NCBI GenBank assembly: GCA_900542475.1
Contig: UQNO01000032.1
Location: 1 to 22,016 of the forward strand
Direction: 5' to 3'
Origin: an uncultured Bacteroidota bacterium
GTDB lineage: Bacteria > Bacteroidota > Bacteroidia > Bacteroidales > F082
DNA length: 22,016 nucleotides
Every line of letters starts with the position of its first letter. Position 1 is the first letter of the stretch. The position numbers and the translations under genes are program-made. The notes beneath the pieces are model-generated. The model saw nothing but the letters and a program-made list of their open reading frames with translations, was not told the origin of the DNA and ran no database searches. Positions 1-8,955 of this stretch are shown in pieces.

Positions 1-1440
1 TTTACAGATGCTCTCGATGTCGCTGATACTCTGCAACTTATCATCACAGGCCCTAATGCGTGGCCTCAAACAATAGATATTATCGGTATCAATGACAACA
101 CTGCCTTCGTTTATCCTCAAGACGTTGATATTCACGGAGATTTTGTTTTTGGAAGAAATATTTCCATGGATGTCGATTTTACAAATGTGGGAACAGTGAA
201 TGCGAATAACGTAACTGCCACATTATCAACAAACTCGGAGTTTGTCACGTTGGCAAAATCAACGGTGAACGTGGGTGCTGTCAACGCTGGCGAAACAGTG
301 AAAATCATGGACGCTTTCAACATTCAGGTCGCAGACAATGTCTCAGATAACACTTATGTCGATTTCGTTATGTCTTGCACAGACGGAACTAATGTGTGGA
401 ATCGTGACATCTTCTTCATGACAGCGGCTCCGATGTTGGTAATCAATAGCTTGGAATACGAAGAAATCTCCGGTAATATGAACGGATTCCTTGACCCGGG
501 CGAGACTGTCAAAATAACAGTTCGCGGTAAGAATAAAGGTCATTATAAAGCCGAAAATCCATATATCCATGGCAGTATCAATTCGGAATACGTCGCATTC
601 GTAAACAATGACGTGCCTTTCGGTGATATCAACGCCGGTGATGATTTCGTTGCAAGTATCGATGTCGTTGTCTCTGATGATGCTCCTGACGGAACAATCT
701 TTACAGTGAATATCAACGCTGTTTCAGGTCAATATTCAGCAAACAAGAGTGTTGTCCTGACCATTGGAACTGTTAAAGAAGACTTTGAAAGCGGTGATTT
801 CTCTCATTTGAATTGGATACTTGACGGTGACGCTGACTGGTTTGTTACCGACAACGTGGCTCATTCAGGCACATACAGTGCGCAAAGTCCTCAACTCATG
901 AAAAATCAAGTCTCGTCAATGATGGTTGAAATAGCAAACACCACAGATGGCGAACTTTCATTCTATGTCAAGACAAACACAAGGAAAAACAAAGATTTGC
1001 TGATGTTGTTCATTGATGGAAAACATACGCAGAGATGGTCGGGTGATAAAGACTGGACTCTGGCGAAAGTCACATTGCCGGCAGGTTCGCATATCGTCGA
1101 GTGGCGCTACGACACGGCTCCTACAGGCGATTCCGAAAACAGCGTCTGCTGGGTTGACGACATCGTATTCCCCGGAAATACAATGGTTTTGAACGTCGAG
1201 ACAGTCACTAATGACAAGGAATTTGTCGTGTATCCTAATCCGGCAAACGATGTCGTCTTTGTGAAAGGCGATGATATTCAAAAAGTGGAAATCTATAACT
1301 CTGTTGGTCTGAAAGTTGTTTCAAAAGACGTGAATAATTCGGAGTCGGTCAATATTGCAAATCTTGCAAGCGGATTTTATTTCGTTAAAATCACAGATAA
1401 ACAAGGTGATACCACAACTAAAAAAATTGTCAAGAGATAA
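1..1440 (+). CDS. T9SS-sorted secreted protein, C-terminal part (5' end outside window)
   Basis: The frame is open from the first base to a TAA at 1438-1440, so only the last 479 residues are present and the start is missing. No catalytic domain lies in this part. The visible layout is a series of beta-rich modules: a segment at about residues 1-145, then a CARDB-like module at about 150-255 with the typical NGFLDPGETVKI stretch, then a jelly-roll-like adhesin domain at about 257-395 (DFESGDFSHLNW ... CWVDDIVFPG). The last ~75 residues are a type A sorting domain (VYPNPAND at about 410, SGFYFVKI, basic end KKIVKR), which directs export through T9SS and attachment to the cell surface or release. 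The leading module resembles the region after the catalytic domain of gingipain-like C25 peptidases, but that is only a guess. The stop overlaps the holB start by one base. Confidence 0.85.
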   Translation, partial: FTDALDVADTLQLIITGPNAWPQTIDIIGINDNTAFVYPQDVDIHGDFVFGRNISMDVDFTNVGTVNANNVTATLSTNSEFVTLAKSTVNVGAVNAGETVKIMDAFNIQVADNVSDNTYVDFVMSCTDGTNVWNRDIFFMTAAPMLVINSLEYEEISGNMNGFLDPGETVKITVRGKNKGHYKAENPYIHGSINSEYVAFVNNDVPFGDINAGDDFVASIDVVVSDDAPDGTIFTVNINAVSGQYSANKSVVLTIGTVKEDFESGDFSHLNWILDGDADWFVTDNVAHSGTYSAQSPQLMKNQVSSMMVEIANTTDGELSFYVKTNTRKNKDLLMLFIDGKHTQRWSGDKDWTLAKVTLPAGSHIVEWRYDTAPTGDSENSVCWVDDIVFPGNTMVLNVETVTNDKEFVVYPNPANDVVFVKGDDIQKVEIYNSVGLKVVSKDVNNSESVNIANLASGFYFVKITDKQGDTTTKKIVKR

Positions 1441-2576
1441 TGTTTTTCGCTGACATAATCGGACATGATGACTTGAAAAAACGCCTGATACAGAGCGTAA
1501 AAGACAGTCGTGTGTCTCATGCTCAGCTGTTTTTTGGCCCGGAAGGCAGCGGCAAGATGCCTCTCGCATTGGCATACGCTCAATATATCAACTGCACAAA
1601 CCGTTCAGAAACTGATAGTTGTGGCGTATGTCCATCATGTAAAAAAATCTTGTCTCTGACTCATCCCGACCTGCATTTTGTGTTTCCTACAGCGACAAAC
1701 AAAGATGTAAAAAAAGACCCGGAGTCGGATCTGTTTTTGAGCGAATGGCGTGAGTATCTGTCTGATTGTCAGGGATATACATCTTTGCCAGAGTGGTTTT
1801 CCAAACTCGATATCGAGAATAAGCAGGGCATCATCAATGTACGCGACGCTGCCACGATAATGCGAAAGCTGAGTTTCAAAGCCTATGAAAGTGAGTTTAA
1901 AATAGCGATAATCTGGATGGCGGAAAAACTTAATGTGCAGAGTGCCAATAAGTTGTTGAAACTTATAGAAGAGCCTCCGGAGAAAACACTATTTATTCTT
2001 ATTGCCGAACATCAAGAGGAACTGCTTGCCACTATACGCTCGCGCTGCGTGATGCTCAAAGTGCCTAAATTGGAACCCCGGGAAACACAAAACGCTCTCG
2101 TTCAACGCTTTGGCTGCGACGAACAAACCGCCTATGATGTGGCTGCACTGTCGGAAGGCAACTGGATTCTTGCACGGCATTATGTGCAAGACCATGAAGA
2201 TGAACAACTTTACGCCGACATCTTCCAAAAATGGATGCGTTACTGTTTTAAAGGCGCACTGCCCGAACTTATTGATATGGTGGCGAACGATATCAAACCC
2301 TTGGGTAGGGAAAAACAAAAGGAATTTTTGAAATATGGATTGAATATATTTCATAACTCACTGCTGTTCAATAATAATATGTCTGATAATGTGATGCTTC
2401 CGACAGATGAGAAGAACTTTACAAAAAACTTCGCACCTTTTATTAATAGTAAGAATGTGTCGCAAATTTGTGAACTGTTCGAGGAAAGCATTAGCCAAAT
2501 CGAGCGTAACGCTAACGCCTCTATCGTTTTCATGGACGACAGCTGTAAGATGTCTAAACTATTAAGAATCAGGTGA
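1440..2576 (+). CDS. holB: DNA polymerase III subunit delta' (clamp loader)
   Basis: This 378-residue protein is the delta' subunit of the clamp loader, which helps place the sliding clamp on primed DNA. It has the AAA+ fold signature: GPEGSGKM at residues 33-40 in the P-loop position, a four-cysteine zinc module (C52, C61, C64, C67), IIWMAEKLN at about 157-165 in the Walker B region, LLKLIEEPP at 172-180 and the SRC motif at 201-203. The P-loop ends in Met instead of Thr/Ser and the Walker B lacks a DEAD-type acid pair, so ATP hydrolysis is unlikely, as is known for delta' in other bacteria. The ATG shares its A with the last base of the upstream stop (TAATG), which suggests translational coupling. 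The stop overlaps the lnt start. Confidence 0.93.
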   Translation: MFFADIIGHDDLKKRLIQSVKDSRVSHAQLFFGPEGSGKMPLALAYAQYINCTNRSETDSCGVCPSCKKILSLTHPDLHFVFPTATNKDVKKDPESDLFLSEWREYLSDCQGYTSLPEWFSKLDIENKQGIINVRDAATIMRKLSFKAYESEFKIAIIWMAEKLNVQSANKLLKLIEEPPEKTLFILIAEHQEELLATIRSRCVMLKVPKLEPRETQNALVQRFGCDEQTAYDVAALSEGNWILARHYVQDHEDEQLYADIFQKWMRYCFKGALPELIDMVANDIKPLGREKQKEFLKYGLNIFHNSLLFNNNMSDNVMLPTDEKNFTKNFAPFINSKNVSQICELFEESISQIERNANASIVFMDDSCKMSKLLRIR

Positions 2577-4159
2577 TGAAGACGTTGACGAAAGTGGGTT
2601 TGTCGGTGTTGAGCGGTATCTTGATAGCAGCCGCATGGCCCGTCGGTGGTCTTGTGCCTCTGGCTTTTGTGGCGTTTATACCCCTCTTATATCTGCAAGA
2701 TAAAAGTTATTCTTTTTGGACATCGTCAATAACTTTTTTGATTTGGAACGCCCTCACAACGTGGTGGGTGTGGAAAACAACAGCCATCGGCACTGTCGGA
2801 ATGATAGTGCTTAACAGCCTCTTTATGACATGCGTCTTTGGAGTCTATCATCTCGTCAAAACACGTCTTTATGATAATAAAAAAGGCTATTATCTGTTGA
2901 TAATCTTTGTGTTGGCGTTTGAATATCTGCATCTGCACTGGCAAATCAACTGGCCTTGGCTTAACCTCGGAAACGTGTTCTCGCATTATCACTCTTGGGT
3001 GCAATGGTATGAGTTTACCGGCATCGCCGGAGGCACGGTGTGGGTGCTTGCCGCTAACATACTGATATATAAATTTTTGATGGCATCATTCCGACCGCAA
3101 CAAAACAAATCGGGAAAATCTTATGCGTTTTATTCGATACTCGTGCTGATTGTTGTCTTTGCCCCATTGATTATCAGCAAGATACAATATCATACCTATA
3201 AAGAATCCGGCGAAGATGTGGAAATTGTTGTCGTTCAACCGAATCTTGACCCGTATTCCGAAGAGTTTACACTGAATCCAAAGCAAATAATGGAACGCAA
3301 CCTTTCAGAGGCGGTGCCTTTGGTGACGGAAAAAACTCGTTTTGTCGTGAGTCCGGAATCAGCGATACAAGAGAATATTTGGCTTGAGAGAATTGACAAA
3401 TATTACTCAATCAAAGAGTTAAGATGTTTTACTGAAAAACATCCGCAAACCTGTTATGTGATAGGTTTGAGCACCTGCGGACTGACGCCAGAAGGCTCTG
3501 AACACGATTTCGCCGCACGCAAATTCGGCGACATCGACAAATATTTTTATGCCTACAACACGGCAGCCTTGATTACGACAGACTCGATACAGCTGTATCA
3601 TAAATCTAAACTGACACCAGGTGCCGAGGCAATGCCTTCATGGTGGATTTTGAGAATGATGAAAGACCACGCTCTCGACCTCGGAGGCACCGTCGGAACA
3701 TTGAAAAAAGATACCGAAGCAAAGGTGCTTTCGTTTGATAATCATAGTGTTGGCACTTTAATTTGCTATGAATCGGTGTTCGGCGGATATGTTGCCAAGT
3801 TTGTAAAAAAAGGAGCCGATATACTCTTGGTCATCACTAATGACGGCTGGTGGGGCAATTCGCCTGGACATAAACAACATCTCGAATTTTCAAAACTGAG
3901 AGCCATCGAGACGCGTCGAAGTGTGGCGCGCTCGGCAAACACCGGCATCTCGGGCTTCATCAACCAAAAAGGCGATGTCATTGAACAAAGCAAATACTGG
4001 GAGAGGACGGCATTGCGAAATACTATAAAAACCAATGACAAACAAACGTTTTATGTCAGATATGGTGATTATATCTATAAAAGCGCAGTGTTCCTGACAG
4101 CTTTGCTTGCCGCTGTGACTATTGTTAGACTAATTCTTGGAAAACAATGGAAACACTGA
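2576..4159 (+). CDS. lnt: Apolipoprotein N-acyltransferase
   Basis: The product (527 residues) is the inner-membrane enzyme that adds the third acyl chain to the N-terminal cysteine of lipoproteins. About 200 N-terminal residues hold several hydrophobic segments. A C-terminal nitrilase domain follows, beginning near VVVQPNLDP. The catalytic triad can be assigned as Glu261 (SPESAI), Lys343 (YHKSKLTPGAE) and Cys397 (LICYES). LTPGAE replaces the proteobacterial LVPFGE, and I recall a similar change in other Bacteroidetes Lnt proteins. I chose the ATG at 2576, which overlaps the holB TGA by one base. An in-frame GTG at 2573 would add one residue and cannot be excluded. The 3' end overlaps the next gene by 13 nt. 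Lipoproteins encoded in this window (5085-6527 and 18564-20204) would be substrates. Confidence 0.93.
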   Translation: MKTLTKVGLSVLSGILIAAAWPVGGLVPLAFVAFIPLLYLQDKSYSFWTSSITFLIWNALTTWWVWKTTAIGTVGMIVLNSLFMTCVFGVYHLVKTRLYDNKKGYYLLIIFVLAFEYLHLHWQINWPWLNLGNVFSHYHSWVQWYEFTGIAGGTVWVLAANILIYKFLMASFRPQQNKSGKSYAFYSILVLIVVFAPLIISKIQYHTYKESGEDVEIVVVQPNLDPYSEEFTLNPKQIMERNLSEAVPLVTEKTRFVVSPESAIQENIWLERIDKYYSIKELRCFTEKHPQTCYVIGLSTCGLTPEGSEHDFAARKFGDIDKYFYAYNTAALITTDSIQLYHKSKLTPGAEAMPSWWILRMMKDHALDLGGTVGTLKKDTEAKVLSFDNHSVGTLICYESVFGGYVAKFVKKGADILLVITNDGWWGNSPGHKQHLEFSKLRAIETRRSVARSANTGISGFINQKGDVIEQSKYWERTALRNTIKTNDKQTFYVRYGDYIYKSAVFLTALLAAVTIVRLILGKQWKH

Positions 4160-5088
4160 ACCTGGCTCCATTTCAAGGAATCACCGATGTGGTTTATCGC
4201 AATGTCTTTAAAAAACATTTTCGCGGTATTGACAAATATTATACGCCGTTTTTCACCGGTATTCAGAAAGACAACTCTAAAAGCTTACGCGGTGAGGAGA
4301 TAAGTCCCGATTTCAATGATGTTAACATCGTCGTTCCTCAAATTTTAAGCAATACCGCGGAAGAAATCATCAGATTTGCAAATCAATGTAAATCAATGGG
4401 TTATCTTGAGTTCAACCTCAATATGGGCTGCCCTTTCCCTCGTGTCGCCAATAAAACGCGAGGCTGTGGTCTCATGGCTGACCCTGCCCGCACCATCAAG
4501 ATGCTGAACGATGTCTTTGAGCAAATAGATGGAATAAAATTCAGTATAAAATGCCGCCTCGGATATTATGACGATGAAGAGATTTATGCTTTTATAGACA
4601 TATTTAACTCGTTGAATTTCAGTGAGATAATAGTGCATCCACGCATCGGAAAACAGATGTACACCGGAAACGCCTCTCTTGAGAAATTTGAAAATCTGAT
4701 ACCGTTAATCAACAAGCCATTGGTTTATAACGGTGACGTTTTTGATGTTGAAAAATATAATGCGATTGATAAAAAATCTGTTTCCGCAATAATGCTCGGT
4801 CGTGGTTTGTTGACAAATCCGTTTCTTGCCGAAGAGATTAAAAATCATGATAATCAACAAGATAAACAATCTCGCCTTCATGATTTTGTGATAGATTTGT
4901 ATCTGGAGCGTCTTCGTCATGCCGGTGGCAGCCCGAAAATAATAGGCAGCATGAAGGAACTTTGGAAATATATGATGAACATCTTCGACGACCCGCAGAA
5001 TGTATGGCGAAAAATTAAAAAAGTCAATCATTTAGATGAATATGAAATAGCAGTGGAGAATATTTTTAATCAATATAAATTGTTATGA
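4147..5088 (+). CDS. tRNA-dihydrouridine synthase
   Basis: This 313-residue flavoenzyme of the Dus family reduces uridine to dihydrouridine in tRNA D-loops. The family motifs are in order: LAPFQGITD at the N-terminus (FMN site), IVVPQILSN at 61-69, LNMGCPFPRVANKTRGCGLM at 91-110 with the catalytic Cys95, IKCRLGYYD, IVHPRIGKQMYTG and the phosphate-binding end IMLGRGLLTNP. HPR stands where many Dus proteins have HGR. The subtype (A, B or C) cannot be assigned safely. The start lies inside lnt (13-nt overlap) and the stop overlaps the next start as ATGA, so this gene is read as part of the same transcript. Confidence 0.92.
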   Translation: METLNLAPFQGITDVVYRNVFKKHFRGIDKYYTPFFTGIQKDNSKSLRGEEISPDFNDVNIVVPQILSNTAEEIIRFANQCKSMGYLEFNLNMGCPFPRVANKTRGCGLMADPARTIKMLNDVFEQIDGIKFSIKCRLGYYDDEEIYAFIDIFNSLNFSEIIVHPRIGKQMYTGNASLEKFENLIPLINKPLVYNGDVFDVEKYNAIDKKSVSAIMLGRGLLTNPFLAEEIKNHDNQQDKQSRLHDFVIDLYLERLRHAGGSPKIIGSMKELWKYMMNIFDDPQNVWRKIKKVNHLDEYEIAVENIFNQYKLL

Positions 5089-6527
5089 AAAAGTTTTTTT
5101 ATTCATTGATTATCAGTGTATTGCTGATTTCTTGCACATCAAAACAGCAGGAGCTGGTGTTTCTTTCTGTCAACGATATGCACGGTCATTTTGAGGTTTT
5201 GCCGAAATTGGCTTATATTGCCGACAGTTTGCGCAATATTTATCCTCAACTGATGATAGTGAGTGCCGGTGACAATAGAACCGGTAACGCTTATAATGAC
5301 AAATATCCGGAATATCCGAACCTTCCGATGATACATCTGATGAGTGAGATTGGTTTTGAAGTATCAGCCCTCGGCAATCATGACTTTGACGGCAACATTG
5401 AAGGGGTCCAGTATTTCATGGACAACGCAAGTTTCCCCATGGTGTGCGCTAACGCTGATTTTTCGGCTTATCCTGATATAAAAATGCCTGCCTATGTTAC
5501 GATTACAAAAAACATTGATGGTAGAGACATAAAAATCGTAATACTTGGTTTGATTGAGACCTCCAACGATGGTCGTCCAAGCGCGCATATCAAAAACTTG
5601 AAAGATATGAAGTTCGTTCCTGCTAAAGATGTCATAAAAGATTATCTGTATTTACGTGACAGCTGCGATGTTTTCGTGCTTCTGTCGCATTGCGGAAAGG
5701 AGCAGGACCTTGAGTTCGCGGCGGAATATCCTCAATTTGACCTCGTTATCGGCGGTCATTCACATGACTTATGTACCGAGCTGTTGGATAATGGCGTTCT
5801 TTACACACAATCTAAATATTATTTGAAAAACGCCACCGTTACAAAAATCAAAATAATTGATGGAAAAATCGTTGATAAAGAGGCGTATGTCTTTGATTTA
5901 AAGAAGTTTAAAGGCGTCAAGGAGCAGATACAGAAAGAAGTTGACAAATATTTTGCCGAACCGGAATTTCAGACGGTTGTTGGTCATGCCAAGAGTCCGT
6001 TCAACGACAAAAAGGCTCTTGGCGCTTATATGGCTGATGCTCAACGTTATATCACCAAGGCTGATATCGCGATGCAGAACCCGGGTGGCGTGCGTTTCGA
6101 CAATCTTCATGGCGGTGATTTGACGAAAGCCGATGTCTATGACCTGGATCCATTTAACAACTCATTGGTAATCACAGAAATGACAGGAAAACAAGTGGAG
6201 GATTTTCTTGTCACCGCCTCTATAAACGATCGCGATTGCACTCATGTTTCCGGCATCACATATACTATAGATTATGTACTTTCAGAAGAAGGCAGCGGAC
6301 TTTTCACATCAGCGAAAGCATTTATCAACGGCAAACGTCTTGATTCTGAAAAGGTTTACAAGGTGACTGTCAACAGCTACATGGCACCTTGGATAAAAAA
6401 CAATTGTATTAGTATGCGCGACAGCGGCTTGACATCTAATGAAGCAGAATTTTTATATCTTAAAAATCATGAAAGTATTGATTATAAAGATGTTAGTCGC
6501 TACGAATTGAGAATTATCGAAGAATAA
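5085..6527 (+). CDS. 5'-nucleotidase / UshA-family metallophosphatase lipoprotein
   Basis: This is a two-domain phosphoesterase, 480 residues, probably a periplasmic or surface nucleotidase or 2',3'-cyclic phosphodiesterase that salvages nucleotides. The N-terminus is a lipoprotein signal with lipobox LLIS-C17. The calcineurin-like domain shows the two-metal ligands: NDMHGH (D31, H33), SAGDN (D63), LGNHDFD (N98, H99), LLSHCGKE (H202) and IGGHSHD (H225, H227). The C-terminal substrate domain has NPGGVRFD at about 332 and LDPFNNSL at about 354, matching the NGGG-R and PFxN patterns of UshA. Substrate specificity cannot be read from sequence. The start overlaps the dus stop by ATGA, and the next gene follows after 10 nt. 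Confidence 0.9.
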   Translation: MKKFFYSLIISVLLISCTSKQQELVFLSVNDMHGHFEVLPKLAYIADSLRNIYPQLMIVSAGDNRTGNAYNDKYPEYPNLPMIHLMSEIGFEVSALGNHDFDGNIEGVQYFMDNASFPMVCANADFSAYPDIKMPAYVTITKNIDGRDIKIVILGLIETSNDGRPSAHIKNLKDMKFVPAKDVIKDYLYLRDSCDVFVLLSHCGKEQDLEFAAEYPQFDLVIGGHSHDLCTELLDNGVLYTQSKYYLKNATVTKIKIIDGKIVDKEAYVFDLKKFKGVKEQIQKEVDKYFAEPEFQTVVGHAKSPFNDKKALGAYMADAQRYITKADIAMQNPGGVRFDNLHGGDLTKADVYDLDPFNNSLVITEMTGKQVEDFLVTASINDRDCTHVSGITYTIDYVLSEEGSGLFTSAKAFINGKRLDSEKVYKVTVNSYMAPWIKNNCISMRDSGLTSNEAEFLYLKNHESIDYKDVSRYELRIIEE

Positions 6528-6537
6528 AACTTAAAAA

Positions 6538-7524
6538 ATGAAAATATTACTTATCCGTTTCAGCTCAATAGGCGACATCGTGCTTACAACCCCGGTGATA
6601 CGTTGTATTAAACGTCAGTTGGACGATGACGTCGAGCTTCATGTACTTACGAAAGACAAATTTGCGAGCCTGTCGCATAACAATCCTTATATCGACAAGA
6701 CTTTTGAGTTGAGTAATTCGCTTCACGAGCTTATTAAAGAACTGAAGAGGGAAGAGTACGATTATATCGTTGATTTACAGAAGAATAACCGCTCGAAACG
6801 TGTTTGTTTAGCTTTAGGTTGTGAGCACCATTCATTTCATAAACTCGATTTCAAGAAGATGTTGCTTACGACATTTAAAATCAACAAGTTACCAGATGTT
6901 CATGTCGTTGACAGATATTTCGATGCGGTAGAGCCTCTTGGCGTGCAAAACGATGGGCGGGGACTTGAGTTTTATATCTCGGAGACAAACATGATGCAGG
7001 AACCTGATGTCCCGGAGGAGTTCAGAAACGGTTTCTATGCCATTGTGGTCGGCGGAAGTTATAATACTAAAGTTATGCCTGCGGAAAAAGTTATCGAAAT
7101 AATAGAAAAGCTTGACGAACCGGTGATTTTGCTTGGCGGTCCGGGCGATATGCAACGCGCCAAAGTCATTGCCGATGCGGTGGGAGAAAACGTCTGGAAT
7201 CCGGTGGGACTGCTGAATCTTGAGCAATCTGCCTCGATTATCAAGATGTCGAAGGCTGTCTTGACCGGCGACACCGGCATGATGCATATCGCGGCGGCGC
7301 TGCGCAAACCCGTTGTCTCCGTCTGGGGTAACACCGTCCCCGAGTTCGGAATGTATCAATATTATCCCAAAAATCTTGACGTAAAATCGCAAATCATTGA
7401 GATTAAAGGCTTGAAATGCCGTCCATGCTCTAAACTCGGCCATAAAAAATGCCCGAAGGGTCACTTTAAATGTATGAATTTGATAAACACTGACGAAGTG
7501 GTTGCAGCCTTGCGCATAAACTAA
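6538..7524 (+). CDS. Glycosyltransferase family 9 (heptosyltransferase-like)
   Basis: The 328-residue protein belongs to GT9, which moves heptose from ADP-heptose onto LPS or related cell-surface glycans at the inner membrane. The start motif IRFSSIGDIVLTTPVIR (residues 6-22, with the catalytic-type SxxGD) and the donor site LTGDTGMMHIAAAL at about 242-255 are clear, as are VVGGSYNTKVMP and PVVSVWG. The C-terminus holds four cysteines spaced CRPC ... KKCP ... FKCM; this looks like a small metal-binding or disulfide-linked tail, and I recall similar tails in Bacteroidetes GT9 proteins. The acceptor sugar cannot be predicted. The start follows a short A-rich leader (AACTTAAAAA), normal for a Bacteroidetes gene without Shine-Dalgarno sequence. 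Confidence 0.88.
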   Translation: MKILLIRFSSIGDIVLTTPVIRCIKRQLDDDVELHVLTKDKFASLSHNNPYIDKTFELSNSLHELIKELKREEYDYIVDLQKNNRSKRVCLALGCEHHSFHKLDFKKMLLTTFKINKLPDVHVVDRYFDAVEPLGVQNDGRGLEFYISETNMMQEPDVPEEFRNGFYAIVVGGSYNTKVMPAEKVIEIIEKLDEPVILLGGPGDMQRAKVIADAVGENVWNPVGLLNLEQSASIIKMSKAVLTGDTGMMHIAAALRKPVVSVWGNTVPEFGMYQYYPKNLDVKSQIIEIKGLKCRPCSKLGHKKCPKGHFKCMNLINTDEVVAALRIN

Positions 7525-7544
7525 CCGTCATTAAAAAAATCATT

Positions 7545-8186
7545 ATGTTATCAGTTAAGTCATTTGTTTTTAATCCAATACAAGTAAACACTTATGTCGT
7601 TTACAACGAAAACAAAGAGTGTGTCGTCATCGATGCAGGCAATATGGAGCGTTTTGAGGACGAACAGATAATCAATTACATTGATAAAAATGGTCTGAAG
7701 CCGTTAATGCTTCTTAACACGCATTCGCACATCGACCATGTCATGGGAAACAAGACGCTCGCCGACAAATACGGCATTCAGTTGGCGGCGAGTCCTGTTG
7801 AGAAGCCGTTTTACGATAAGGTTTGGGCGTATGCGTCTGCTTTCGGCCTCGATTTCACGCAAGACCGCTGTCTCGCTCCTTCCATCGACCTTGCCGATGG
7901 AGAAATCATCAAGCTTGGAGACGACGAGCTGAAAGTTCTTTACACGCCGGGGCATGCGCCGGGACATGTTTGCTACTATGATGAAAACGGCGGCGTTGTT
8001 TTCACTGGTGACACTTTGTTTTACAGAGGAATCGGGCGATGCGACCTCCCCGGAGGCAACTATTATGAGATTGAAAAAAGCCTGCGCGAAGTACTCTACA
8101 AACTCCCCGACAACACTGTCGTATATTGCGGTCATGGTCCTACGACGAGTATAGGTGACGAAAAAAGAAATACTGCCGTCCGGTAA
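7545..8186 (+). CDS. Metallo-beta-lactamase-fold hydrolase (glyoxalase II-like)
   Basis: This 213-residue cytosolic protein has the full zinc-site set of the metallo-beta-lactamase fold: THSHIDH (H60, H62, D64, H65), the TPGHAPGH region (H137), FTGDTLF (D156) and YCGHGPTT (H197). Length and motif spacing match the short glyoxalase II-like hydrolases common in Bacteroidetes, whose true substrates are mostly unknown, so naming it gloB would overstate the case. The C-terminal tail ends GDEKRNTAVR instead of the usual G-E-x-x-x-NPF pattern. It is the last gene of the + strand string, 20 nt after the GT9 gene, and meets udk tail to tail with 67 nt between them. Confidence 0.87.
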   Translation: MLSVKSFVFNPIQVNTYVVYNENKECVVIDAGNMERFEDEQIINYIDKNGLKPLMLLNTHSHIDHVMGNKTLADKYGIQLAASPVEKPFYDKVWAYASAFGLDFTQDRCLAPSIDLADGEIIKLGDDELKVLYTPGHAPGHVCYYDENGGVVFTGDTLFYRGIGRCDLPGGNYYEIEKSLREVLYKLPDNTVVYCGHGPTTSIGDEKRNTAVR

Positions 8187-8253
8187 AACTTTTGTGAATG
8201 GTAACGATGCTAATATCGCCAAAAATAGGATAGTGCAAGGCGAGAGGGGGGCG

Positions 8254-8883
8254 TTATTCCTGGTTCCTTTTCATCTGGTTCAGTTGCAACCTGATTCTAC
8301 TCGCAACCACATCTATTGCAACCTGATTTGAGCCTCCTTGCGGTATGATGATGTCCGCCAAGCGTTTTGTGGGTTCGATGAATTGATTGTGCATGGGTTT
8401 TACAAATGTCTCATAATGACGAAGCACGTCTGACACTGTTCTTCCGCGTTCCTCGATGTCGCGCTTGATGATGCGCATCAATCTATCGTCGCCGTCGGTA
8501 TCCACGAAAATCTTGATATCCAGACGTTTCACCAATTCCGGACAAGTCATGATGAGAATGCCTTCCACTATTACGACCTCTGTCGGCTTCACCGGGATTA
8601 TTTCCTGTGAGCGGGCGCATGTCACGTAAGTGTATATTGGCATTGGAATGGTTTCGCCTTGTTTCAGCATGTCAAGATGTTGCACTAACAAGTCCCATTC
8701 AATAGCATCAGGGTGGTCGAAATTGATTTCTTTCTTCGCTTCTGGCGAGAGGTCGCCGTTGTCCCAATAATAGGCATCTTGCGACACCACGCTGATAGAG
8801 TCTTCCGGCAGTGCCTCTATCAATTTCTTTACCACAGTTGTTTTGCCGGAGCCTGAACCGCCGGCGATACCGATTAATAACAT
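8254..8883 (-). CDS. udk: Uridine kinase
   Basis: The product (209 residues) phosphorylates uridine and cytidine in pyrimidine salvage. It has the P-loop GGSGSGKT at 8-15, the substrate region SQDAYYWD at about 34-41, INFDHPDAIEWD at 53-64, PIYTYVTCARSQE at about 82-94 and the lid region DIEERGRTVSDVLRHYE. Length is normal for the family. On the minus strand it follows the decarboxylase beta-chain gene after 72 nt that contain a long hairpin, and no TAnnTTTG promoter is visible in that gap. It may depend on read-through past the hairpin or on an unrecognised promoter. Function in nucleoside salvage would fit with the nucleotidase encoded at 5085-6527, though the two are in different transcripts. 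Confidence 0.95.
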   Translation of the reverse strand: MLLIGIAGGSGSGKTTVVKKLIEALPEDSISVVSQDAYYWDNGDLSPEAKKEINFDHPDAIEWDLLVQHLDMLKQGETIPMPIYTYVTCARSQEIIPVKPTEVVIVEGILIMTCPELVKRLDIKIFVDTDGDDRLMRIIKRDIEERGRTVSDVLRHYETFVKPMHNQFIEPTKRLADIIIPQGGSNQVAIDVVASRIRLQLNQMKRNQE

Positions 8884-8903
8884 TTTTTCAGTTTGAAGTG
8901 TTG

Positions 8904-8945
8904 AGATTCAGGGAGGAGTGTGAGTCTTTGCTCCTCCCTGAATCT
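8904..8945 (-). terminator. Perfect 15-bp stem hairpin between decarboxylase operon and udk
   Basis: The arms AGATTCAGGGAGGAG (8904-8918) and CTCCTCCCTGAATCT (8931-8945) are exact inverse complements around a 12-nt loop. A further 5 or so pairs are possible with a 2-nt bulge. It lies 10 nt after the stop of the beta-chain gene on the minus strand and 20 nt before the udk ATG. No U-tract follows on either strand, so it is not a textbook intrinsic terminator. It could end or stabilise the decarboxylase transcript, or influence udk expression. Confidence 0.6.
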
Positions 8946-8955
8946 TCACTTTAAT

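Noticed and set aside
2573..2578. GTG at 2573 as the start of lnt
   Set aside because: The ATG at 2576 is in the same frame one codon later and also overlaps the holB stop; an ATG is more likely.
6889..7464. Open frame of 191 codons on the - strand
   Set aside because: It is fully opposite the GT9 gene, which has clear motifs; its translation looks like antisense sequence.
7545..8186. Confident naming as hydroxyacylglutathione hydrolase (gloB)
   Set aside because: Only the zinc-site motifs support it; the short family has mixed functions and glutathione use is not evident.
8187..8253. Bidirectional terminator between the convergent genes
   Set aside because: I could not find a stable stem with flanking T-runs in these 67 nt.
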